NCBI GenBank assembly: GCA_011503125.2
Contig: WWBZ02000082.1
Span: 2,108,001 to 2,172,000 of the forward strand
Origin: Botryosphaeria dothidea
Lineage: Eukaryota > Ascomycota > Dothideomycetes > Botryosphaeriales > Botryosphaeriaceae
DNA length: 64,000 nt
Reading direction: 5' to 3'
Below the pieces are notes generated by a model that did not search any database, was not told the origin of the DNA, and worked only from the letters and a program-made list of their open reading frames with translations. How positions within the stretch are numbered: position 1 is the first letter of the stretch; the number at the start of each line of letters is the position of its first letter. Below are positions 1 to 10,948 of the stretch, piece after piece. The translations under genes and the position numbers were made by a program.

Positions 1-307
1 ATGCTTTCGGTTACGAGCATTGGGTTCGCAGCCGAATGCCGCGCGCCTCCTTCCTGGTCTCGGTATCTTGCAGCTTTTGCTTTGGCATTCAGTTTCAGAG
101 CACCTTGTCACCATACGCACAAATTTCCTCATTGTGGTACGAGTCATTGCGCCACAATGGCGCTTCTCCGCCCAACCCGAAGGCCTTGGGCTCCCGAACT
201 CTCTGCCTGTCGGGCCACACTACTCCGGTGATTTAAGTATAAATGGACAGCTTTAACCCTGCATCTGGGACGGCAGATATCGGTGCCATATCTCAACAAT
301 ATTCATC
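1..307. other. 5' flank of sugar transporter gene
   Basis: No gene is evident here. The short open frames share one strand, overlap each other and resemble nothing known. The right end is the promoter and leader of the transporter that starts at 308. Confidence 0.5.
238..243 (+). promoter_or_regulatory. TATA box of sugar transporter
   Basis: A TATAAA hexamer lies 65 bases before the chosen start codon at 308, a normal distance for a fungal TATA box with a short leader. Assignment is by sequence and position only. Confidence 0.45.
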
Positions 308-2820
308 ATGTCGAGTGACAAGAAGCGTCCGTCTCTGTCGAAGTCGCTCGATGCGGATGTGGAGCATCTGGAGGACATTGGCCGGACGGTCACTTCAGTC
401 GATTACAACCGCAATGTGAATGCGAAGTCAGTCACTCCAGAATAGTACTCGCAGATGGAGAAATCCTGACAACATAGTCCAGGATCCTCAATCCCCTTGC
501 CGGCATCCCAAAGGAAGAGCTGCTGCTCCGAGTGTCCGCTTTCTGCGTCGAGTCTGGCCTGCAGGAGCATCTATCAGTTTTTCAGAGAGGAGCATTGGTA
601 GCGCAAAGCCCTGCGGACTTTGAAAACATCCCGGATCTTGACGAGGACGACAAGTATCATCTCCGCAGGGAGATCACTCGTGAGTCAAAGAGGTGCAGCG
701 AATTTTCATCATGCTAATAATTGGAATGACAGACAAATGGCGCCTCCCCAAAGACCTTTACTGGACTATTGCAGTGTGCTCGCTTGGATCAGCCATTCAG
801 TAAGTTCAGCGCTGCCTTGAGAGGTAGCACTCTAACCAGAATCAGAGGTTGGGACAACACCGGTGCAAACGGTGCAAACCTGTCATTTCCGGCAGATTTT
901 GGGATAGATCACAATCACTGGCTTGTTGGGTTCATCAATTCTGCGTACGTTTAGAGTTGATCAACCAAACATATGAGTGAGTCTGCTAACATCTTTGTAT
1001 AGACCGACAATCTTTGGCCTTGCAAGGTAACGGATACTGACATCCCTATACGGAACGATGCTGAACGAAGCACAGTGCATGGGCCACGGATCCGTTGAAT
1101 TACTGGTTTGGCCGAAGAGGTGTAATATTTCTCAGTGGCCTCTTGTATGTTTCAGACTCTACACTATCTCGGTAACTACTCATTCTCGCAGTTGTGTGTT
1201 CCCCGTGTTGGCTCAAGCGTTTGCGCAGAACTGGGAAGGACTTCTGATCTGCCGCCTGTTTATGGGACTGGGTAAGTTTACACATTTTCGGGTTGAACTA
1301 AACGAATACTGAAATCATATGTTCAGGAATGGGTATCAAAATCACTACCATCCCGATCATGACTTCCGAAGCTTCACCGGCTCCAATCCGTGGAGCCCTC
1401 GTCATGAGTTTTCAGTTATGGGTGGCTTTCGGCATCTTCATGTGAGCCATCCCTCAAATCCTACATTATGATCGGCTCTGATATTCTTCAAGCGGATTTT
1501 GTTCCAATCTTGTCTTCTACGACGTTGGAAGACTTGCTTGGCGCTTTCAACTGGCGGCGGCTTTTGTCCCAGCCATCCCAATTCTTATTCTAGTTTGGTT
1601 CTGTCCCGGTAATGCAAACCTCATATTTCGTGATTGAGAGCATATACTCAAGATCTGCAGAATCTCCTCGATGGCTCCTGAAGAAGCAAAGATACAGGGA
1701 CTCTTTCAATTCATTCTGCCGGCTGCGCAACTCACCTGTAATGGCAGCTCGTGACCTGGTACGACACAGATCTCCCACAGGCATGCCAAAGAACACTTAC
1801 TGACAGAGTAAAAGTACTATGCCCACTGCCAGATCTCTCAGGAGAACGATGCCTTCGGCGGCAGCACGCTCAGTCGACGTCTCCGCGAGCTCTTCAGCGT
1901 ACCCCGACTTCGACGCGGCTGTCTCTCTGGAGGCCTCATCATGACCGCACAGCAATTTTCAGGGATCAACATCATGTCGTCAGCTTGCCCTCTCATTACT
2001 TGAACCCAACCCAAGGAGGGAAGATGCTAATTCGACTAGTTTCTATTCGTCAACTATTTTCGCCGAAGCTGGTTACTCAACGAAGCAGTGCCTGCTGGCC
2101 TCCTTCGGTTTCGGCCTCGTCAACTTTGTCTTTGCATTCCCCGCCATCTGGACCATCGACACATTCGGCCGTCGTAATCTATTGCTGTTCACGTTCCCCA
2201 ACATGGCGTGGTGCTTGGTGGTTGCTGGATGCCTGTTTCTGCTGCCGCATGATGTAGATGCGAGAGTGCCGCTCATCGCCCTCTTCATATACTTGTTCAC
2301 GGCATTTTATTCACCAGGTGAGAAATGCCTCCGTTTGTTAGGTACTTCCTACTTGCTGACCGACTGCTCAGGAATTGGACCCGTTCCGGCTGTGTATACC
2401 GCAGAATGCTTCCCACTCTCACACCGCGAAATCGGCGTAGCCTTTTGCGTCTGCGTAAACAACATTATTGCGAGCATCCTCAGTCTAACTTTCCCGCCTC
2501 TCCTTGATGGTTTGAGTCCTACCGGGGCCTTCGGCTTCTACGCTGGGCTGAACATGCTCGCATTCGTGCTGCTGTTCTTCATTGTCCCAGAGACGAGGTA
2601 TTCCCGGATTTCCACAGTGCGTCTGAAAAACAGGTCTCTAATTCCTCGTAACTCTAGACAACGTACTCTCGAAGAGCTCGATTACGTTTTCGGTGTCCCT
2701 ACTCGTCGGCACGCTTCTTATCAAGTCGGAACATGGCTTCCTTGGGCCTTTCGGCGCTATGTCCTTTTGGATAGGGACGCAAAGTGGCAGCCGTTGTACC
2801 ATTTTTCAGGGACAAACTGA
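308..2820 (+). CDS. MFS sugar/polyol transporter (14 exons)
   Basis: Predicted 604-residue sugar/polyol transporter of the SP family, expected in the plasma membrane moving a sugar or polyol with protons. I assembled 14 exons: 308-426, 483-679, 733-799, 846-944, 1003-1026, 1076-1144, 1192-1271, 1327-1441, 1493-1608, 1661-1758, 1815-1978, 2040-2317, 2372-2597 and 2658-2820. The total is 1815 nt, a whole number of codons. Family marks in order: IPKEELL near the N-terminus, [11 protein letters not shown] after TM2, [29 protein letters not shown], and PETR before the cytoplasmic tail. Thirteen introns of 46-61 nt and a 24-nt exon make it far more split than its neighbours. The intron at 1979 uses a weak GTCAGC donor, but removing it restores [12 protein letters not shown]. 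The substrate cannot be told; the long N-terminus resembles fungal inositol/polyol carriers. Confidence 0.85.
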
Positions 2821-2933
2821 GTTGTCTAGTGCAGCAATGTTTTGAGTAAATCTCTTCCTGCTGGAAACCTGCTGTAAAAATAAAGACTTTATTCTTGTAT
2901 TCGTCACACGTCACTACCGATGGCTGCTACGTA

Positions 2934-4652
2934 CTAAGCTCCTCGCTCACCATACCTCTCCGCTGCGACCATCTCAGTCTCAGTCTCAGTCCCAGCCTCT
3001 GCCTCCGCCTCCGCCTGCGCCTCCAACTGCGCTCTTTCCTCAACCGTTAGATCACTCTTCGCCCTACCAATCTTGACAAACAGATACATGAACATTGCAA
3101 CTCCCGCACACCCCACTCCCAGCCAAAATGCTGTTTTATAGCTACGTCTGCGGCCCAAATGCGCAGTACTGCCGACGGCAAGGTCGGCCACACCAAGGGA
3201 GAACCCCATGCCCAAGAACAACGTAGTATTGATCAGCGCGCCCCCCAGCCCCTGGCGGTTCCGCGGCATGTTCGTGGTGATGAACACGTTGCTCACCGAG
3301 AAGAGGATGTCTCCGCCGAGCGTGGTGCAGATCATGGCCGGAAACACGTACGCCCAGTAGTTGGGGTTCTCGGGCATGATGGCGAAGAGCAGGTGGCAGA
3401 CGATATTGGAGCAGGCCGAGAGCATGATCAGGGCTTTGCCGGGGAGCAGGTGGAGGACGAAGCCGCCGACGGTGGCCAGGATGAGGCCGCCGGCGGCCAT
3501 CGGGGCGAACCATGTTGCTGTTTGGAGCGTCCCGGCGCCCAGGACGAGCTCGATGCTGCGGTGGCGTTGGGATTAGTATTGAGATATCTTTTGGGAATTG
3601 ACTGGGGCTTGGAACTGACTAGAAGCTGGCGTAGTAGAGGTAGATGCCCCATAGCCCATACGAGAAGAAGAGTCCGACGATGAGAGGCTTGAACGACTTC
3701 GGCTTGAACAGGTCGAAGGGGAGCAACGGTTGTTCTGCAACCCATCCCTCCACGTATACGGCAGCACCAAGGCAGAGTACACCGATGACAAATGTCACGA
3801 TGATGTACGGAGTTGCCCAGACTTGAGGTGCGTGGGCGCTATCCGTGATGGCAAAGACGACCAAGAGCAAGCCGGGGACGATGGTCACCAAACCCCACCA
3901 ATCCATCTTGACATCCGTATCCTTCTTGTCGGGACCTTCCTGCGGTATGAAGAATATGGACGTGGCCATTATGATTGCGAGGAGGATGGTACCAAAGTAG
4001 AAGAACCACGGCCAATTCAGGAACTGTCCACTAATACCGCCGAAGAAGATACCGGTGAAGAAGCCAACGGGAGCGAAGGCGCCGTAGAGGCTGAAGACGA
4101 GGTTTTTCCGTGGGCCCGGGCGGTAGAAGGTACCGATCAGCCTTATGCCTGATGGCAGAAATGCGGCAGGACCAAGACCAGCAAGCGCACGATACCAGAT
4201 GAGCATGATGTAGCTCTGGCTGAATCCTCCGATCAGGCACCACATAGTGAACCATACTAGCCCGCATATGAACACTATGTGTCCTCCATGCATATCCGCG
4301 AGACGGCCGAAGGGGAATATGAAGGCGCCGGTGATGAGGGCGAAGACGCTTGCGGGCCAGCTTTGTGACTCAGGGGGGATATCGAGAGCGGTGGATATCG
4401 CGGGGAGGATTATGTGGAAACCACTGACGAAATATTCCTTTTTGCTGTCAGAGGCCTATAGATGAGAAGTCGACAGGATGAGCTTACCGCCATGAACATG
4501 GAGCCAAGCAGAGAAAAGCAGAAGCAGACCTCTGTATACGCACTCTTGAAAGTAACGGGGCGTTGTCTTCCGAGTTTTTCAACATCCAGGGCGGCAATAT
4601 CGTAGAGAGAACTGCAGCGGGTGCCTGCCTCGCAGGTACTGACTTGTGCCAT
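2934..4652 (-). CDS. DHA2-type MFS drug/toxin efflux transporter
   Basis: Predicted 540-residue DHA2-like MFS protein, the kind that exports drugs or small metabolites across the plasma membrane. Exons on the minus strand are 4652-4488, 4455-3620 and 3555-2934, giving exactly 541 codons. EYFVSGF at the first membrane segment, FGRLADMHGGH in the first loop, RALAGLGPAAFLPSG, and RPGPRKNLVFSLYG are typical of fungal members. The second intron (3556-3619) has a clear TACTAATC branch site. The first intron would be only 32 nt, unusually short, yet it restores the frame. The last 40 residues are a Glu/Ala/Thr-rich low-complexity tail. It is divergent from the Zn2Cys6 regulator at 5205, which may control it (inference). 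Substrate unknown. Confidence 0.82.
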
Positions 4653-5204
4653 CTTGAGTTCGGTAAACTATCAGAGAAATCGTTGTTGAGTTCGGTATTT
4701 CAAGACCATTCAACCACTGCACTTAAGGAGGTGAGCCATCCGGGCTACCCAGGCGGTGGATGACAAAAGCGAAAAAAAGCCAACGAAGCATTGGGAAGCA
4801 ACAGCGAGAGAGAAGGATCCATGGAAGCGGTATCTGACTCTTGGCTTCCGCATCCGTCCCATTACAAGTTGTAATGCAGTGCTGTTGACCTCCGGCTTGC
4901 ATGTGCTGGAGGCAGAGGACCCGCTCTTTACCCAAAATGGAAGCCAAGGCGCAATTTTGCTCGTTACATAAGCAGCCCTTGCGTTGATTGTCCCCCTCCA
5001 CCGTCATCTTCCCCTCGCCATCCAAAACCCCACTGCTGCATGCCTGTCGCATCTTATAGGCCTAGCCCCGTCAGCAACCTGACCCATCTGATCCCAGGCT
5101 AAGCCGATCTCCCGCCTTTCTCCGGAATTTTGGTCCCCAACCTTGGGTTCGGGTGCGGCAGCCAGCCTCAACTTTTTTTCCATCCCCGGGAGAGCGCGGA
5201 CCGA
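4653..5204. promoter_or_regulatory. Divergent intergenic promoter region
   Basis: About 550 bases separate the divergent MFS gene and Zn2Cys6 regulator. No convincing gene lies in it. It should hold both promoters; I found no repeated CGG-type palindrome. Confidence 0.4.
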
Positions 5205-6986
5205 ATGTCGTCGTCCGTCCAGGACGCGGAAGAAGCTCCAACGAAACCTTGCCACAACTGTCGCCGTCGCAGACTGAAGTGTGACCGCTCAACACCCATT
5301 TGTCAAAAATGTGCCAAGACCGGGCAGGAATGTCTCGGTTACGGCAAGCTGTTTTTATGGAACCAAGGCGTGGCAAGTCGAGGGAAGATGATGGGCAAAT
5401 CCTACCCTGCTCAAGCACCGCCGTCGCCCCGGAGAAGCGGGTCCGCGGCTCCCGCGGACTCAGGAACAGGAAGCTGTCAGCATGACCGGCGCGCATCTCA
5501 GGTAGTGGCAAGGAGAAGTAGTAGTCATGTTGTAAGCGCTGGGAGCGGCATATCGCCACTCCAGCCGTCATTAGTCGATCCATTATTCCAAGACCTGGGC
5601 CCCTCATCTCGGCTTTATCTCTCCCACTGTAAGATATCCCAGTGTGGCTGATATACGGTACGAAGTTGATGGCTGACACCGCGTCCAGTCGCCGACCGAA
5701 TGTGTGGAGATCTCGTGACTTACGACATACCCAGTCTGAATCCATTCCGGGACCTCATACCGCTGACAAGAGAACATGCGGTGCTGCTGCACATTGCGAT
5801 TGCGAATGGGGCCAGTCATTTGGCCAATTTGCAATCGATGGAGGTGCAGAAGGCTTCGACAACACCAACTCTGTCGCTGACAAATACTGCGGCATCGGAA
5901 GAGGTTGCAACCCACATGCAACCAGTCCAAATGTTGAATAACGAATCAACCAGGTTCTATCAGGACGCCTTGATAGCGAAACACAAAGCATTAAAGCTCC
6001 TCAGACGTTCATTGGAACACGTGAACGCCGGAAATCGTGATGTTCTCTTGGCCGCCATCCATCTGTTCGCAAACTTCGAGCTCATCAACACCGGGAAAGG
6101 TGACTGTATAGTGCATGTTGAAGGCGCCAGGAAGCTGATAGAGACTTTTGGCTTATCTGACGGCTCGGAGAGCTCGGCGATTATGAGCAGGCTACGCGAC
6201 CATGTCATCTCTGACTGCTTGACGTTAGTTCACACCTCGCTGGACGGTATGCCGCGTTGCTAATACTTTTCTGATTACAGCTTCTACATCCTCGGGTCCA
6301 CGGTGTCCTCCCAATGGTCAAGAACAAGCGCAAATCGTCACTTCCAGTATGTGCTCCCGCTTCTGGAACGCGCAGAGTCAAATAGCTATCTGTCCTGTCC
6401 ATCGGTGCTTCTGCAGATAATGCTTTCGGCCTCGTACCTGTGCGGCGTCGACCCGAATTCCGCCGCAGAAGAACAAACCCCCCCGGAAGAGGAAGCACTG
6501 ATGCTCATGCGCCGAGCGCAAGCCTTCGACATTCACGCTTGGGCGCAGGTTGTCCAGGGCATATCCTCTCATGACGACTTCGAGAGCCGCGTGCATGTGG
6601 CTTCAGCACACAAGTCCGCAATATGCCTGTACATCCACCGCGTCGTCCCGTCTGCGCACCTGCTGAACGCAAAGGCGGTGGAAGCCCTTGTGGACGACAC
6701 CATCCATCACCTCTCCTGCATCGATCGCGGAGACAGCTTGATCAAAGGAACTGCCTGGCCAACTTTCGTGGCAGGCGCCGAAAGCGAGACATCGGAGAGA
6801 CGCGCCTGGGCCGCGGAGCGCCTGATGATGTTGTGGAAGTTGATGCTCTGGGGCTACCTTCGCACGGCGCTCGAAACGTTGCAGGTGGTGTGGGGTGTTA
6901 ATGATATCGATCCAGAGACTCCAGGGTCGGCGGTGGGATGGCTGCAGAAGTTGAAGAAGCTTGGTATCGAATGGATGGTTGTTTGA
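5205..6986 (+). CDS. Zn2Cys6 transcription factor (Fungal_trans_2 type)
   Basis: Predicted 554-residue nuclear regulator. Exons 5205-5628, 5689-6223 and 6281-6986 join in frame. A binuclear zinc cluster sits at about residues 16-43 with spacing C-x2-C-x6-C-x6-C-x2-C-x6-C (starting CHNCRRRRLKC). The middle region, around FADRMCGDLVTYDIPSLNPF and the LTREH..LLHIAIANGA stretch, matches the Fungal_trans_2 domain of arginine-catabolism-type regulators. The start at 5205 is the first ATG that directly precedes the zinc cluster; an upstream in-frame start at 5130 is possible. The second intron has a CTAAT branch site. The gene is divergent from the MFS transporter at 2934-4652, so a local regulator role is plausible but unproven. 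Confidence 0.85.
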
Positions 6987-7044
6987 TGCAAGGACCTTGT
7001 CCTGACTTTTTCTTCTCTCATCTCTTAATGCTTAAGTGATGGTT

Positions 7045-9183
7045 CTAGACAAGCGCGAATCTCATCTCCCCAACGGACGACGTAACCAAGTCTGGATTAA
7101 ACGTGCCGACGCCAATCCTCCGGAACTCGGGCCATGCCCCTGATTGACTCCCGACCTCCTTCAACGCGAGAACTCGGTAATTCTCTCCCTCGTGCTGCAT
7201 ATCGCCTCTGCACATGATGATGCAGTCGAAGATCTCTTGCTCCTCGTCATCGACGTCAAAGAACACCCTCCCAAGCCGCTCGCCGGAAACGCAGTCACCT
7301 ACCATTCGATAGCCATAACTGCGATAGCTGTCCTAATTCCAGTGCTCACCATCCGCAGACTGGTTCCTCGCATCAACTCTCCTCGCCTTGAAAACACAAC
7401 CTCTGAAGATCAGCGAAGCATGCACATCCAACCCATCCCTCGCCGCCGTCTCGACCGCCACGAGCGTGGCAAAGCTCTCATACTCGAAGCGCGTGAGGAA
7501 GGACACTCCACCATCCATGGACGCCCAGGACCACGTCGGACAGCGCTGCCGCCGCGGCCTCGTCAAGCCCCCACCATTCGGCCTGGCGCCGTCGTCCTTC
7601 TTCCACGCGGCGTGGCCGGGCGCGTACCACAGGAGCAGCGGCATGAGCGGCACCAGCCCGTGGAACCAGTGGCCGTAGATGTGCGATATGCCCGCGGCGG
7701 CTTGCAGGCGGACGGCGAGGCCGGTCAGGTTGCAGTGGGCGTAGGCCTCGATGAGCGTCATCCAAAGGTGACCGAACGCGCCGCGTAAGCTCCGGTCGGA
7801 TGATATCTTTGTCCCGTGCTTTGAGAGGAGTTCTTGCATGTTGGTGATGAAGGAATGGACGTCTGCGTTGGCAATGAGGTAGCGGTCGGCATTAGCGGGT
7901 GATTGGCGCTGGATCATGGAGAAGGCGGAGGATGTGTTGTCGGCGTAGGTTATGCCGGTCTGGGAGGAGCGCTGGAGGCGGCATTCCCAGCAGAGCTGGT
8001 CGCAGGCGAAGTGCACGATGCGCCGGGAGAGGAGGCGTTCTTGCATCACCCAAGCTCTAGAGTTGAGAGGTGCGTTCAGGATGTGTCTGTCCCAGCCATG
8101 GGGCTGGGCTGTGTGCGCTGTGAAGTACACAGGTGGGGATCTCGGGTCTTGAGCATTATGCGGAAGAGTGGCTAGATCATGTAAATTTGACTGGGCGAAT
8201 AACCCGGCTCTGTCGTCTGCGGCGGTGGCCGCAAGCGTCAGCAGAGCTTTCTCGTACACTGAAGCCATCGACTTTGCTTCTCGCTTCCAGTCTTCGGGAT
8301 CGTCCTGGATAATGCACAATGAATCTATCCAGATGTATTGAAGACCGAGTCTCCGTGTCAGGTTTATGGCGTCTCTCATAGTCCTCGAAAGAGTCCCCAA
8401 ACGTATTGCAGATTTGCATGATGCCAGAGTGGATTTTACGGTGCTCGAATTCAGCGTTGAAGGGCCCCAACGATGACTGAGAGCCAAGTATTGCCCGGTT
8501 TGTCCGTTTGTAGTGCACAGTCGCACTGTTCCAGTAGCGTCAACCGCCGCAACATCGACGATTCTAGTAGGCATTGATGGGTTTGTTCCTATATTAGAGC
8601 CGGAGATGTCCAGAAGGCACTCTTTGTGGTCTTTTTGGCAAGCGCAGATCCACTCCAGGATCTGGGACACAGAAATGAGGAACTGCGTTCGTTGTTTCTG
8701 GCAGTTTCGCTGGCGCAAAGGCCCCTGCTGTCACCGTCAGCCAGATTTGAAAACAAAAAAGACGCAACACTCCATACCGTTGTATTTGAAAACGTGAAGC
8801 GTCAGCATGGCGTTCTTTTCGAGAACCATTCCACGACCTTCTTGGATAAAATCTCCCAGAGTTCTTGCATCAACAACCGAGAATACCTGCTGTCCGTTTC
8901 CTGATATCCTTTGGATCCAAAAGCTCGCACGGCCATCAGCGTAGTCGTACGTCTGATTCTCAAGAGCAGTTTTAAAGAGCCTGCACATGTGGCAATAGTT
9001 CCGATAATTCTTAGTGCTCCTCAGTTTCATGGTCTTCGACACCGCGCTACTGATGTAGGAAACTGAAATATTCTGGCAAGTGAGACAGTAGTGGTCCTTC
9101 GGTGGGTTGGCTCTTGAAGCAAGCCTTGCTGATCTGCGCATTTTTCGAATGTTGGTTGTCGGCCTCAACGCTGGTTGATCCAT
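7045..9183 (-). CDS. HET-domain protein, interrupted by a stop near its 3' end
   Basis: Heterokaryon-incompatibility (HET) domain protein, a family involved in fungal non-self recognition and programmed cell death. HET signatures are clear: YLALSHRWG, LQYIWIDSLCIIQDD, SVYEKALLTLAATAADD, SRAWVMQERLLSRR and CPTWSWASMDGG. The N-terminus has a Cys-rich stretch (CLTCQN..CHMCRLF). One reading frame runs from 9183 to 7045, broken twice. At 8739-8731 there are two TGA codons, probably removed by a short in-frame intron ending at the AG at 8731; the donor is ambiguous (GTTTTC or GTCTTT). At 7335-7333 there is a TAG with no credible intron around it. Beyond it another 95 codons of HET-like tail remain open. 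The gene therefore makes a slightly truncated protein, or is a young pseudogene, or contains a base error. The neighbouring genes do not suggest a target. Confidence 0.78.
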
Positions 9184-9477
9184 CGAAATAGGACAGAGAA
9201 GTCGATTTAATGTTTTGTGCAGTCCGAGAGCTTATAATGTAAAGATTGTGAGTTCGTATTGTAGACTGAAACGTTATAAGGCTGCGCAGAGGAATCGAAA
9301 CGAGATGTCTGCCGGTCTGCGGCTTAGCGTGGTACAGGAGTTACGCAAGGGATGAAAAAGGCCACCACGTAAGCATCAGCCACTCCATTGTTTTATGGAA
9401 TAGTATAGGCGAGTCTATCCCTTGGTCATTTAAGCAAACCTTTTGGACTTCTTTGAAGTTGCCAAGCTGTTCTTTTT

Positions 9478-10455
9478 TCAAAGCTTCTCTGTTCCTGGCA
9501 GATGTGAAGGTAACATGGATGAAAGCCCACCGTCAACGGGCAGGATGACTCCAGTTATCCATCTTGCTTCAGGACCAGCCAGCCATCGGACAGCGTGTCC
9601 GGTATCCCATGCAGTTCCTTCGATCCCGAGGAGGTTCAATTTGCCCCGGGCTTTCCTTGTCTCCTCAGTCGTCTTGGGATTCTCCGATATCAGCGGAGTC
9701 CATACAGCACCTAGATCAGGAGCATTAGTGAAACAAGGGCAAGATGTAGGAAAAGGGCATAGATGACCAAGAAATTGTCACAATCGAAGCATCGCCGCAA
9801 CGGAAGGGACTCACCCGGACAAACGCAATTCACTCTGATCCCATCCTTCCCATGCTGAAAAGCCATCGACTGCGTCAGATTCACCACCGTCCCCTTGCTA
9901 ACCGGATACAAGAGATCGTCAATCCCACCCCGCAGTCCCGCCACGCTCCCCATATTGACGATGCTCCCCCTCAACCCCCCACCCTCCACGCGATCGTTCT
10001 CAGACATCTCGGAATCGCGTACTTGGCCATCCACACCATGCTCCCCACGTTCACCCTCATCCCGCGCTCCCACCCGTCCTGCTCGACCGCCGTCGCGCTG
10101 CCCGGCGCGCCCAGGACGCCGACGTTGTTGACGAGGACGTCGAGCCGGCCGAACAGCTCGACGGCGCGGCGGACGACGCGCTCGCACTCGGCGGGGACGG
10201 ACACGTCCGCTGCGCAGGCAGCCGCGGTCCCGCCGGGCGACGAGGTGCCGGGGCGGCCGGAGCGGATCATGTCCACGGTGGTGGCGGCGGACGGCTTCGT
10301 CCCGGTCGACGCAGAGGACGGAGCAGCCGTCCTCGGCGAGCAGGATGGCGGCGGCGCGGCCGTTGCCGATGCCCGAGCTGGGCGCTGCCGGCGCCGTCAC
10401 GATGGCGACTTTGCCAATTTGAGGGGAAGCGGGAGATGCGGGTTGGGGCGCTCAT
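9478..10455 (-). pseudogene. Short-chain dehydrogenase/reductase, frameshifted
   Basis: Remnant or miscalled copy of a classical SDR oxidoreductase (NAD(P)-dependent alcohol/ketone redox). Fragments in three frames, read from 10455: GKVAIVTAPAAPSSGIGNG (cofactor loop), then CAADVSVPAEC and GRLDVLVNNVGV, then SIVNMGSVAGLRGG with the catalytic YPVSK pair and GIRVNCVCPG. An intron at 9711-9814 follows, then PLISENPKTTEETR, GHAVRWLAGPEARWITG and ILPVDGG, ending at 9478. The frame changes near 10420, 10295 and 10010, with no splice sites that could explain it. The C-terminal half and the intron are intact. Its place beside the broken amidohydrolase suggests they belonged to one catabolic set. Either real decay or sequence error. 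Confidence 0.72.
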
Positions 10456-10948
10456 GGTCGGAGGTGCTGGGGTTGCAAAGCTGGGCCTGACGGGTAGGAG
10501 AAATTGCAAAGATACAGGGAAGCCAGGACCCTCAATTCGGGGGTTTCTCAAATAGAAAAACGTGGAAGAGGTTTGCTTGTTGCGAGGTGACGAAAACTCA
10601 CGATTTAAAAGTAGATTTCGGCATCCTTGTTGGACTACCCCGCTCTGGCTGGCGCCGATTGAGGGGTCCTGCTATTTCTCCCTTTGCGACTCAAAAATCC
10701 AATTGCGAGCTGCGATGTAGATCCAAACTCTGAAAGGCCAAGGATCCGAATCGCGTACATATCTTGCAATCGCTTGCTCAACTGTGGACCAATCCACGCA
10801 ATCGTTGAACCCCGATTGGCCCATCGTGTGCATCCGACATTCTGAACCACCAGGAGAAACTTGGACAACTATCATGACTACCAAGGCCGTGACAGATCCG
10901 CTAAGCAAAATGAAATACTAGAGCTTCCCCTCACCTCCTATCAGAGCC
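10456..10948. other. Intergenic, no gene seen
   Basis: About 490 bases between the start of the SDR remnant and the end of the amidohydrolase remnant. Only short, low-quality open frames occur. Presumably SDR promoter sequence. Confidence 0.4.

Noticed and set aside
8513..8904. Plus-strand frames opposite the HET gene
   Set aside because: Antisense shadows of the HET reading frame without independent support.
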